Assembly (NCBI RefSeq): GCF_021654135.1 | Contig: NZ_JAKGSD010000022.1 | Coordinates: forward strand, 25,298-89,297 | DNA from: Amycolatopsis tucumanensis | GTDB lineage: Bacteria; Actinomycetota; Actinomycetes; Mycobacteriales; Pseudonocardiaceae | Length of the DNA: 64,000 bases | Direction of reading: 5' to 3' | Shown here: positions 49,707-57,695 of the stretch, piece by piece | How positions within the stretch are numbered: the first letter of the stretch is position 1 | How the letters are laid out: each line of letters begins with the position of its first letter | Notes under the pieces: model-generated | Seen by the model: the letters and a program-made list of their open reading frames with translations, nothing else | Told to the model about the DNA's origin: nothing | Database searches by the model: none | Position numbers and translations under genes: made by a program

Positions 49707-50725
49707 TCGTCAGACGCGCCGGCGTCACCACAGTTCTGATCTCCATGGCACTGCTCGCCAGCGCAGCGCCGGCGATGGCGGGTGACTGGTACGGCGACGT
49801 CGACTGTGGTCAGAACCCGTATCCCGGGTGCGAGCTGGGAGCGGGCAGCCGCGACAACAGCGCACCCCAGCGCCGCCCGGTCGCAGTACCGTATCCGGGC
49901 ACCCAACAGGCCCAGGAGCACAGGCTTGGCGAGAAGGCGCCGCCCCCTGGCGACCGCATTCTCGGCGGCGATTCCGGCCTGGCGAACTGTTCCTACGTCC
50001 GGAGCGACTACCAGCCGCCGTCCAATGGCGTGGCCACTGTGAGTCATCAGCCTCGTCCGGCGCGTGGCACGAGCGTGCATCTCGTCTCGCGCATCTCCGG
50101 CTACGCGAAGGGCGTGGTGCTGGCACAGGCTCCGGGGGAGAGCGGTGCGTGGTACGTCTACCAGTGTTCGGGCCCGGGCGGCCGGGATGCGCTGTACCGG
50201 GCTCCGGTATGGATTCCGGACGGTTCGGCGCCTGGGGCCGCGGCGTTGCCGTCGCCAGAGGAGTTGGCGGAGCACGCTCGGTCGCAGTTGCGGTTGCCCA
50301 GCCCCGTGATCGCGTCGAACCCTGCGGGCACGCAGCTTGTTCGGTTGCCGACGTGGTTGTGGGTGGACCGGGCGGTGTGGCAGCCGCGATCGGCGACGGC
50401 GTCGGTGCCTGGGGTGTCGGTCACGGCGACGGCGACTCCGACGTCGGTGTCGTGGTCGATGGGTGACGGCGGGACGCTGACGTGTACCGGCCCGGGGACT
50501 CCCTTCCCCGCGGGTGGCGACCCGCACGCCGCGTCGCCGGACTGCGGGCACACCTACCGGCGGTCGTCGGCGTTGGCGCCAGGGGAGCGGTTTCCGGCGG
50601 CGGCGACGGTGCACTGGCGCGTGACATGGTCGGGCGCTGGGGCGTCGGGCACGTTCCCGGACATGACGACGAGCGGTGCGGCGTCGTTCCGCGTCGCGGA
50701 AGCCCAAGCGTTGGGAACCGGATAA
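49700..50725 (+). CDS. Secreted protein of the Tad pilus locus
   Basis: The 341-residue protein has a Sec signal peptide (RRAGVTTVLISMALLASAAPAMAG) and an exported body with several Cys (DCGQNPYPGCELG; ANCSYV; YQCSGPGG; LTCTGPG; PDCGHTY) able to form disulphides. The C-terminal half contains Ig/PKD-like beta strands (VSVTATATPTSVSWSMGDGGTLTC). It may be a surface or pilus-associated component. Confidence 0.78.
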   Translation: MLIVRRAGVTTVLISMALLASAAPAMAGDWYGDVDCGQNPYPGCELGAGSRDNSAPQRRPVAVPYPGTQQAQEHRLGEKAPPPGDRILGGDSGLANCSYVRSDYQPPSNGVATVSHQPRPARGTSVHLVSRISGYAKGVVLAQAPGESGAWYVYQCSGPGGRDALYRAPVWIPDGSAPGAAALPSPEELAEHARSQLRLPSPVIASNPAGTQLVRLPTWLWVDRAVWQPRSATASVPGVSVTATATPTSVSWSMGDGGTLTCTGPGTPFPAGGDPHAASPDCGHTYRRSSALAPGERFPAAATVHWRVTWSGAGASGTFPDMTTSGAASFRVAEAQALGTG

Positions 50726-50822
50726 GACCCGCGATTCGACACAACCGAACTCTGTCCCTTTTCTGACTGCGTATTCCCCGTATGAATGCGCGGTTGGGCG
50801 AGCTTTGCCTGGAGGACCTACC

Positions 50823-51530
50823 GTGACCAGCACCGACACGCCCCACATTCGTGTTCAGGAAAGTTCTGCCGAATCGGCGGGACGATGGCTGAATTCCGCG
50901 GGGGCCCCGTCGGCGCCGCCTCGCCGGTCGCGCCGTCGGTTGCCGCACCTGGTGCTCGGTCTGCTCCTGGTCGTGGTGTGTGTTGGGGGCGCCTTGTGGT
51001 GGACCGCAGGCAGCGGGGACCGCGTGCCGGTGCTGGTGGTCGCGCGCCCGGTCACCGTGGGCCAGGTTCTGACGTCGGCGGATCTCCGTACTGCCGAGGT
51101 GGCGGTGCCGTGGGGTGTGGCGACCGTGCCCGCAGAACAGGTCTCGGGGGTGCTGGGGCGTCCGATGGCGACCAGCCTCGCGCCTGGTGCGCTGCTGACC
51201 CCGGACAGCGTCGGCGCTGCCGCGATCCCCGCACTCGGCCGGGCCGTGGCAGCGGTCGCGGTTAAGCCTGGCCAGTTTCCGCCCGAGCTCAGCCCCGGTG
51301 CGCCAGTGACGGTCGTCGTCACCGCCGACACCGCGGCGCCCGCCGTCGGCAGCGCGGGGCAGGGACAGGGCGTGCCCTGGCGAGCCACGGTCATCGGGGT
51401 CTCGCCCGCCGGCACCGATCAGGCCACGGTGGTGTCCCTGGAGCTGGAAAGCACCGCGGCCACCCAGCTGGCCCAGGTCCCGGCTGGGCAGCTTGCTCTG
51501 GTGATGCAAACGTCGGGAGGGACGCGCTGA
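50823..51530 (+). CDS. SAF-domain protein, CpaB/RcpC-like
   Basis: The 235-residue protein has a single membrane anchor (LPHLVLGLLLVVVCVGGALWW) and an outer SAF domain (VPVLVVARPVTVGQVLTSADLRTAEVAVPWG; AAVAVKPGQFPPELSPGAPVTVV). CpaB-type proteins help assemble Flp pili at the envelope. TGGAGGA precedes GTG 50823. The stop overlaps the next start (TGATG). Confidence 0.85.
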   Translation: MTSTDTPHIRVQESSAESAGRWLNSAGAPSAPPRRSRRRLPHLVLGLLLVVVCVGGALWWTAGSGDRVPVLVVARPVTVGQVLTSADLRTAEVAVPWGVATVPAEQVSGVLGRPMATSLAPGALLTPDSVGAAAIPALGRAVAAVAVKPGQFPPELSPGAPVTVVVTADTAAPAVGSAGQGQGVPWRATVIGVSPAGTDQATVVSLELESTAATQLAQVPAGQLALVMQTSGGTR

Positions 51531-52438
51531 TGCTCATCGCTCTCGCCAGCTTGAAAGGCTCACCCGGCGTCACGACCCTTGCGGTGGCGCTCGCCATGCA
51601 GTGGCCCGAGGCCGCGCACGTACGGCGCCTGGTGGCCGAGATGGACCCGAGCGGGGGAGATCTGGCGATGCGGTTCGGGCTGCCCACGACCCCGGGCCTG
51701 GTCAGCCTCGCGGCTGCGGCGCGCCGCACTCGCGACCCCGCGATGGTGTGGGAGCACACCCAGGTCCTGCCCGGCGGCGCTCGTGTGCTGCCGGCTCCGC
51801 CGGGCGGGGTGCACGCCCGGGCCGCCTTGACCACGCTGACGGCGGCGCCGGACGGGCCAGTTCTGGACGCGACCGCCCGTGAGCCCGGCGTGTTGGTCCT
51901 GGCCGATTGCGGGCGGATCGATCCCGGCTCTCCGGCAGAGTCCCTCGCACGGCGCGCGGATGCGCTGGTGCTGGTCACCGGCACCTACGGGGACGATCTC
52001 GCGCACGTCGCCACGCGCCTGTCCGCGCTGTCGCGCTGGACGCCGCGGCCGGCGCTGCTGCTGACCGGGCTGGGCTACCCGACCCGTGACGTCGAGCGTG
52101 AGCTGGGCGTGCCGACGATCGGCCGGATCCCGCACGATCCGGCCACCGCGGCGGCGCTGGCCGGGCACCGCCCACCCGGCCGACGCCGCAGCGCCCTCGC
52201 GAGCAGCGTCGCCACGCTGGCTCGCACGCTGGCCGCTCCGCAGGAATCGGGCACGGCATCCAGTGGTCTCGCGAGTGTGCCCGGCGTTCCCGCCCAGCAG
52301 GTGCGCAATCCGGCCGGCACGGTCACCGGCCCACCCGACTCCGGTGGCTTCCTCCGCTCACCGCGTGAAGCCGAAACCGCGTCCAGTCGCAACGGCCATG
52401 GGGCGAATGGCCTGCCCGGAATGGAGTTTCCGCTATGA
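51530..52438 (+). CDS. CpaE/TadZ-like ParA-family ATPase
   Basis: The 302-residue protein starts directly with a deviant Walker A (ASLKGSPGVTTLAVALAM) and has a Walker B-like VLVLADCGRID and a MinD/ParA-like fold. There is no N-terminal receiver domain. CpaE/TadZ proteins position the pilus machinery. The C-terminal 70 residues are low-complexity. It is coupled to the secretion ATPase (ATGA). Confidence 0.85.
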   Translation: MLIALASLKGSPGVTTLAVALAMQWPEAAHVRRLVAEMDPSGGDLAMRFGLPTTPGLVSLAAAARRTRDPAMVWEHTQVLPGGARVLPAPPGGVHARAALTTLTAAPDGPVLDATAREPGVLVLADCGRIDPGSPAESLARRADALVLVTGTYGDDLAHVATRLSALSRWTPRPALLLTGLGYPTRDVERELGVPTIGRIPHDPATAAALAGHRPPGRRRSALASSVATLARTLAAPQESGTASSGLASVPGVPAQQVRNPAGTVTGPPDSGGFLRSPREAETASSRNGHGANGLPGMEFPL

Positions 52439-53817
52439 CGTCGCTTGCCCACCCCACCTCCGCGAGGTCCGGGCACGACTCAGCGGCCGGGGATGCGGAG
52501 CAGCAGCTACGGGCACGGCTACGGCGCGTGCTGACCGCGGAGTTGCCGGAGCGGGTCGAAGCCGCCGCCCGGGCTGGGGAAGGCCCGTTGAGTGTGGCGC
52601 GGCGCCGGCAGATCGGCCGCGAGGTCTTAGAGGACGCGATCGCCGCGCACACCGAGGCCGAGTTGCTCGCCGGGCGCGTGCTGCTGGATCGCGCCGTGGA
52701 GCAGCGTGTCGCCGATCAGGTGTTGGACGAGGTGTTCGGTCTGGGCGGGTTGCAGCCGCTGCTGGCGGACAGCTCGGTGGAGACGATCAACGTCAACCGG
52801 TTCGACCGGGTCTTCGTCCAGTACGCCGACGGCCGCCGCGCTCAGGTCGCGCCGATCGCGGCGTCGAACGAGGAGCTGACGAATCTGGTACGTACGCTCG
52901 CGGCGCGCGCTTCCTCGGAGGAGCGCCGATTCGACCGCGGGTCGCCCGCGCTGAACCTGCAACTGCCCGGTGGTGAGCGGTTGTTCGCAGTCCTTGGGCT
53001 GACCGCGGGCGGGGTGACGGCGTTGACGGTGCGCCGCCACGGCTATCTGACCGCCACCCTTGCCCAGCTTCGCCGCCGCGGCACGTTGGACGCCGGCCTG
53101 GAGCGGTTTCTGCGTGCTCTCGTGCGCGCTCGGAAGAACCTGCTGATCACCGGCGGCACCGGCGCCGGGAAGACCACGCTGTTGCGGGCGCTGGCCGCGG
53201 AGATGGATCCGATGGAGCGCATCGTCACCGTGGAGGACGCGTTCGAACTCGGCCTCGGGCTGGACCCGGAGCTGCATGCCGACGTCACCGCGTTGCAGGC
53301 GCGGGAGGTGAACGTCGAGGGGGAGGGCGCGATCGACCAGGCCGAGCTGGTGCGCTGGGGGCTGCGCATGAGCCCGGACCGGGTGATCGTCGGAGAGATC
53401 CGCGGCGCCGAGGTGATCCCGATGTGCAACGCGATGAGCCAGGGCAACGACGGCTCGATGGCGACGTTGCACGCCTCGTCGTCGAAGATCGCGTTCACCC
53501 GGCTGGCGTCTTACGCCGCTCAGGGGCCGGAGCGGCTGCCGCTGGAGGCCACCGCGTTGCTGGTTGCCTCCGCCGTGCACTTCGTGGTCCACCTGGACCG
53601 GGCTGCCGACCGCACCACCCGCGTGATCGCCTCGATCCGGGAGGTCGTCGGGGCCGAGGGCGGCGCGGTGATCTCCAACGAGGTCTACCGGCGTGGTCCC
53701 GACCGGCGTGCGGTTCCCGTCGCGGGGGCTCTGCGGGCGGACACCCTCGATGACCTGGTCGCGGCCGGCTTCGATGCGGACCTGCTGGCCCAGCCCGAGG
53801 GTTGGTGGACGTCATGA
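52435..53817 (+). CDS. tadA: Pilus assembly ATPase CpaF/TadA
   Basis: The 460-residue hexameric secretion ATPase has Walker A ITGGTGAGKTTLLRAL (about residues 238-253), an Asp box (MERIVTVEDAFEL), Walker B and His box (RVIVGEIRGAEV; GSMATLHASSS). It drives assembly of the Flp pilus with TadB and TadC. The N-terminal helical domain is typical of CpaF. Confidence 0.95.
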   Translation: MTSLAHPTSARSGHDSAAGDAEQQLRARLRRVLTAELPERVEAAARAGEGPLSVARRRQIGREVLEDAIAAHTEAELLAGRVLLDRAVEQRVADQVLDEVFGLGGLQPLLADSSVETINVNRFDRVFVQYADGRRAQVAPIAASNEELTNLVRTLAARASSEERRFDRGSPALNLQLPGGERLFAVLGLTAGGVTALTVRRHGYLTATLAQLRRRGTLDAGLERFLRALVRARKNLLITGGTGAGKTTLLRALAAEMDPMERIVTVEDAFELGLGLDPELHADVTALQAREVNVEGEGAIDQAELVRWGLRMSPDRVIVGEIRGAEVIPMCNAMSQGNDGSMATLHASSSKIAFTRLASYAAQGPERLPLEATALLVASAVHFVVHLDRAADRTTRVIASIREVVGAEGGAVISNEVYRRGPDRRAVPVAGALRADTLDDLVAAGFDADLLAQPEGWWTS

Positions 53818-54731
53818 CTCTCGACACGGCGGTGGCCGCAGTGTTCGGTCTCGGTGCCGCGGCTGGGATCCTGCTGATCCTTGCCGCCTTGCGTCGACCG
53901 GCCGGGACGGTGTCGTCGACCTCAGCGTTCGGCGGGCGGCTGCGTGCTGTGCGCGGGCAGGATCGCGATCGCCGGTTCGTGCTGGGTGTGGTGCTCGCCG
54001 TCGGCGCCGGGCTGCTGACCGGCGCGGTCACGGGCTGGGTGGTCGGTGGGGTCCTGACCGGGGCGGCGGTGTGGTTCCTGCCGCGGCTTGTCGGTCCGGA
54101 TCGCGCCCACGCGCGTCGCGTCGCCCGGATGGAGGCAATCGCGTCGTGGACGGAAATGCTGCGCGACGTGCTCGCGGCCGCGGCGGGGCTCGAGCAAGCC
54201 ATCCTCGCCACCGCGCCGCTCGCGCCAGCGCCGATCCGCGGCGAGATCACCACGCTGGCCGCGCGGTTGGAAAGCGGGCAGCGGCTGGCGCCGGCGCTGC
54301 GCGGACTGGCGGGGGAGCTGGCCGACCCAACAGCGGACCTGGTGATCGCCTCCCTGGTGCTGGCTGCCGAGCACCAGGCGCGCCAGCTCGGCGACCTGCT
54401 CGGATCGCTGGCGACGACCGCCCGCGAGCAGGCCGCGATGCGGATGCGGGTCGAGACCGGGCGGGCGCGCACCCGCACCTCGGTGCGGGTCATCGTCGCC
54501 ACCACCCTCGCCTTCGCCGCCGGAGTCGTGGTGTTCAACCGCGCCTATCTCGGCGTCTACGACACCGTCACCGGGCAGTTCGTGCTGCTGCTCATCGGGG
54601 GCCTCTTCGTCGCCGGGTTCGCCTGGCTCTCGCGCATCGCCGCCGGCGGCGACCAGGCCAGGGTGCTCACGCTGGACGTGCCGGCCGTCGAGAGCACGGC
54701 ACCTGCCGCTCCCGGGGGTGAGCGCGCATGA
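53814..54731 (+). CDS. tadB: TadB-type inner-membrane platform protein
   Basis: The 305-residue protein has N-terminal membrane helices, a cytoplasmic T2SF-type helical domain (WTEMLRDVLAAAAGLEQAI...LRGLAGELADPTADLVIASL) and C-terminal helices (FVLLLIGGLFVAGFAWL). It forms the pilus platform with TadC. ATG 53814 overlaps the tadA stop. Confidence 0.9.
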   Translation: MTLDTAVAAVFGLGAAAGILLILAALRRPAGTVSSTSAFGGRLRAVRGQDRDRRFVLGVVLAVGAGLLTGAVTGWVVGGVLTGAAVWFLPRLVGPDRAHARRVARMEAIASWTEMLRDVLAAAAGLEQAILATAPLAPAPIRGEITTLAARLESGQRLAPALRGLAGELADPTADLVIASLVLAAEHQARQLGDLLGSLATTAREQAAMRMRVETGRARTRTSVRVIVATTLAFAAGVVVFNRAYLGVYDTVTGQFVLLLIGGLFVAGFAWLSRIAAGGDQARVLTLDVPAVESTAPAAPGGERA

Positions 54732-55621
54732 TCCCCGCCATCCTGTTCGGCACCGGGGCCGGTCTTGGCCTGTGGCTGCTCGTGGTCTGGGCGGTGCCAC
54801 CGCGGCCCGCTCTCGGCGTTCGGCTGGCTCAAGTCAGCGCACAACGGCCCGTCGCACCGATCCTGCGTCCGGACGATGCGCCCTGGATCACCACCTGGGG
54901 GCGGGTGTTCGTGCCCGCCCTGCGCGCCGCGGGCCTTCCCGGCGCGAACCTGGTTAACGACCTGCGGGTCGTCGGCCGCGGTACCGATACCCATCTCGCG
55001 TCCAAGGCGGTGCTCGCGTTGGCCGGGTTGGCCGCGCCGTGGCTGCTGCAGGCGCTGCTGGCCCTCGGTGGTCTCTCCCTCGGGTTCGAGGTGCCGCTGC
55101 TGGCCGGGCTGGTGCTCGCCGGCCTCGGCTTTCTGGTCCCGGATCTCGATGTCCGCGCCCGGGCAGCCCGGCAGCGGCGGGAGTTCCGCACTGCCTTGTC
55201 GGCGTTCCTGGACCTGGTGTGGATCACCCTCGCCGGCGGCGCCGGTGTCGAGGGCGCGCTGCTGGATGCCGCCGCCGTCGGCCACGGCCCCGCGTTCGAC
55301 AAGATCCAGCGCGCACTGGACGCCGCGCAGCTGACCCGCACCACGCCCTGGAACACCCTGCGCCGGTTGGGCGAGGAACTCGACATCCCCGAGCTGTCCG
55401 AACTCGCCGCCTCGATCTCCCTGGCCGGCACCGAAGGCGCCCGAGTCCGCGGATCCCTGGCGGCGAAAGCACAAACGCTGCGCACCCATCAGGTCACCGA
55501 CGCCGAAGCCGATGCGCAGGCCGCCACCGAACGCATGGCACTGCCGGTGACGCTGCTGTTCATCGGGTTCCTCGGCTTCATCGCCTACCCGGCCCTCATT
55601 CAAGTCCTCAATGGACTCTAG
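54728..55621 (+). CDS. tadC: TadC-type inner-membrane platform protein
   Basis: The 297-residue T2SF-domain protein (REFRTALSAFLDLVWITLAGGAGVEGALLDAA; ELSELAASISLAGTEGARVRGSLAAKAQTLR) has paired membrane helices near the middle and at the C-terminus. It is the second platform subunit. A 4-nt overlap with tadB. Confidence 0.9.
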   Translation: MIPAILFGTGAGLGLWLLVVWAVPPRPALGVRLAQVSAQRPVAPILRPDDAPWITTWGRVFVPALRAAGLPGANLVNDLRVVGRGTDTHLASKAVLALAGLAAPWLLQALLALGGLSLGFEVPLLAGLVLAGLGFLVPDLDVRARAARQRREFRTALSAFLDLVWITLAGGAGVEGALLDAAAVGHGPAFDKIQRALDAAQLTRTTPWNTLRRLGEELDIPELSELAASISLAGTEGARVRGSLAAKAQTLRTHQVTDAEADAQAATERMALPVTLLFIGFLGFIAYPALIQVLNGL

Positions 55622-55671
55622 GTCGGCCTGGGCGACGGAAAGGATTGCACGACAAGGAAAGAGGCGAACTC

Positions 55672-55872
55672 ATGTTGTATCACTGCCGGACAGTGTGGAG
55701 CCTGATCCGGGCGCGGACCATGCTGCTGCGGGAAGACCCGGAGCGCGGCGAGATCACCACGACGGTCATCGTGACCGCCCTGATGGCCATCGCCGCGATC
55801 GCCATCATCGCGATCATCGTCGCGAAACTCACCGAGAAGGCGAATTCCATCGACCTCGGCCTCGGCGGTTGA
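55672..55872 (+). CDS. Flp-type major pilin candidate, 66 aa
   Basis: This short protein has a basic N-terminus, the Glu-containing segment RGEITTTVIVTALMAIAAIA (prepilin-type Gly-Glu junction before a hydrophobic helix), then AIIAIIVAKLTEKANS and a Gly-rich end. Size and layout match actinobacterial Flp pilins processed by the A24 peptidase at 48246. AAAGAGG precedes ATG 55672. Confidence 0.85.
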   Translation: MLYHCRTVWSLIRARTMLLREDPERGEITTTVIVTALMAIAAIAIIAIIVAKLTEKANSIDLGLGG

Positions 55873-55873
55873 G

Positions 55874-56317
55874 GTGTACGGCGCAAGAATCGCCGGTCCC
55901 ATCCGGAGGGCGACCGGACAGGCCCTGCGGGGCGACCGCGGCGAGGTCACCGTCGAACTGGTCATCGCCACACCGCTGCTCCTGCTGGCGTTGCTGGCGA
56001 TCGTCCAGTTCGCGCTGTGGTCACACGCCACCCACGTCGCGCAAGCCGCGGCCTCCCAGGCGCTCGCCGCCGCCCGCATGCAGAACGGCACCTCCTCTAC
56101 AGGACATACTGCGGGGCAACGCCTGCTGGACGAGCTGGCGTCCGGTCCGCTACGGAACTCGCGGCTGGATGTGGCCCGCAGCGCAACCTCGGTGGCGGTG
56201 AGGGTCCAGGGCGAGGCGACCCCGGTGCTGCCAGGCGTGCATCTGCACGTGCAGGCCGAAGTGTTCGGTGAGGTCGAACGCTTCTTGCCCGATGTCGCCA
56301 GCGGGAGTGCGTCATGA
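55874..56317 (+). CDS. TadE-family pseudopilin
   Basis: The 147-residue protein has a TadE-like N-terminus (GDRGEVTVELVIATPLLLLALLAIVQFALW), with the conserved Glu in the helix, and a small outer domain. It starts 1 nt after the pilin stop. It is a minor pilin. Confidence 0.88.
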   Translation: MYGARIAGPIRRATGQALRGDRGEVTVELVIATPLLLLALLAIVQFALWSHATHVAQAAASQALAAARMQNGTSSTGHTAGQRLLDELASGPLRNSRLDVARSATSVAVRVQGEATPVLPGVHLHVQAEVFGEVERFLPDVASGSAS

Positions 56318-56844
56318 CGCGCACGGGTGACGGCACTCGGGCGACGATCGGACTTGGTGTCGCGCGGCCCCCGGCCGGCAAGGGCAGATGCGGGGCCGGT
56401 GTCGAGACTGCGCGGCGGTGGTGGAGCGGTGAGCGGGGATCGGTCACCGCGGAGGCGGTGCTGGTCGCGCCGCTGCTGGTCATGCTGATCGTGTTTGTCG
56501 CCGTCGTGGTGCACCGCGGGGTGGATGCCCGGTTGCGGCTCGACGACGCCGCGCACCAGGCGGCCCGAGCTGCCAGCATGCAACGCAGCAGCCCGGCGGC
56601 CACCGACGCCGCGCGCGCGACCGCTGCGAATGCGCTGGCCCAGGCCGGGGTGGTGTGCGGGGGCGTCACAACCAGTCTCAGTGGCGCGGTGGTGCCAGGC
56701 GGCACGCTCACCGTCAGCGTGCGGTGCACAGTGGACTTCGAAGAGGCAGTTCTACTCGGGGTTCCGGGTAGCACCACGCTGGAATCGACGGCCAGCGAGG
56801 TCGTCGACACTTACCGCTCCCAGACGGCCGGGACCACGCCATGA
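56314..56844 (+). CDS. Second TadE/TadF-like pseudopilin
   Basis: The 176-residue protein has the pseudopilin signature GERGSVTAEAVLVAPLLVML and then IVFVAVVVHRGVDARLRLDDA. The outer domain has one Cys pair (VVCGGVT; SVRCTVDF). Overlaps both neighbours by 4 nt. Confidence 0.87.
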   Translation: MTRTGDGTRATIGLGVARPPAGKGRCGAGVETARRWWSGERGSVTAEAVLVAPLLVMLIVFVAVVVHRGVDARLRLDDAAHQAARAASMQRSSPAATDAARATAANALAQAGVVCGGVTTSLSGAVVPGGTLTVSVRCTVDFEEAVLLGVPGSTTLESTASEVVDTYRSQTAGTTP

Positions 56845-57287
56845 TCAGCCGACGCTGGCAGGGATGGCGTGCGTGGTGGGTGGGCGAGGACGGCCGGGTG
56901 TCGGCGTTCGTGCTCGCTCTCATGCTGGGCCTGCTGGCCTTGGCTGGGTTGAGCCTGGACGGCGGTCTTGCGCTCGCGAGCAAGGTCCGTGCCGGCGGTC
57001 AGGCCGAGTCCGCGGCCCGCGCCGGCGCTCAGGCCCTGGATCTGACCGCCTACCGCGCGACTGGTGAGGTCCGGCTCGACCCCGCCCGTGCGCGGGACTT
57101 GGCGCAGCGCTACCTGTCCGCGGTCGGCGCCACCGGCGCTGTCCAGGTCGCGGGGGACACCGTCACGGTGCAGGTCACGACCACTTACCGCACCCAGTTG
57201 CTCTCGTTGATCGGCATCGACGACATCCACGCCCACGGCAGCGGCGCGGCCCATCCCCAGCGCGGCGTCACCGCCGTCGAACCGTAA
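56841..57287 (+). CDS. TadG-like pilus assembly protein (short)
   Basis: The 148-residue protein begins with the TadG/Flp-assembly pattern EDGRVSAFVLALMLGLLALAG and then LSLDGGLALASKVRAGGQAESAARAGAQ. It lacks the large VWA-type domain of full TadG. It completes the pseudopilin set. Confidence 0.85.
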   Translation: MISRRWQGWRAWWVGEDGRVSAFVLALMLGLLALAGLSLDGGLALASKVRAGGQAESAARAGAQALDLTAYRATGEVRLDPARARDLAQRYLSAVGATGAVQVAGDTVTVQVTTTYRTQLLSLIGIDDIHAHGSGAAHPQRGVTAVEP

Positions 57288-57308
57288 CAGCAGGGAAGGA
57301 GACCCGGC

Positions 57309-57695
57309 ATGGTCACATCGGAAGAGGAAATCACCCGCCGTCTCAGCGAGAAGGACACCGCTCGCAGCGCCCGCCGCGCCGAGGCGGCCACCATGGTGGG
57401 CGAGCTTGCCCGTCGGCACGCCGCGCTCGCCGCCCAGGTTGCCGAGCTCGAGCGCGAACTCGGCGAGGTCCTGACCGCGGCCGGGGATGTCATCGACGTC
57501 TCCGAGCTGGCCCAGGTCACCGACATCCCCGCCGCTGACCTGACACGCTGGCGCGACAGCAGCAGCCGCGGCAAACGCCGTCGCAGCACGACAACGAAGG
57601 CCCGCAGCGGTGCCACCAACGGCCACCCCACGACCATTCCGCGTCCCACGCCGAAGCAGTCGGCCGAGTCCGCTGTGGCGGCCGCGAGCACGTGA
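57309..57695 (+). CDS. Coiled-coil hypothetical protein, 128 aa
   Basis: The protein is a charged coiled coil (EEEITRRLSEKDTARSARRAEA; LAAQVAELERELGEVLTAAGD) with a short helix-turn-helix-like middle (VSELAQVTDIPAADLTRWRDSS) and a basic, disordered tail. The stop overlaps the GTG of the next gene (GTGA). It may be a DNA- or partner-binding accessory of the pilus locus. Confidence 0.7.
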   Translation: MVTSEEEITRRLSEKDTARSARRAEAATMVGELARRHAALAAQVAELERELGEVLTAAGDVIDVSELAQVTDIPAADLTRWRDSSSRGKRRRSTTTKARSGATNGHPTTIPRPTPKQSAESAVAAAST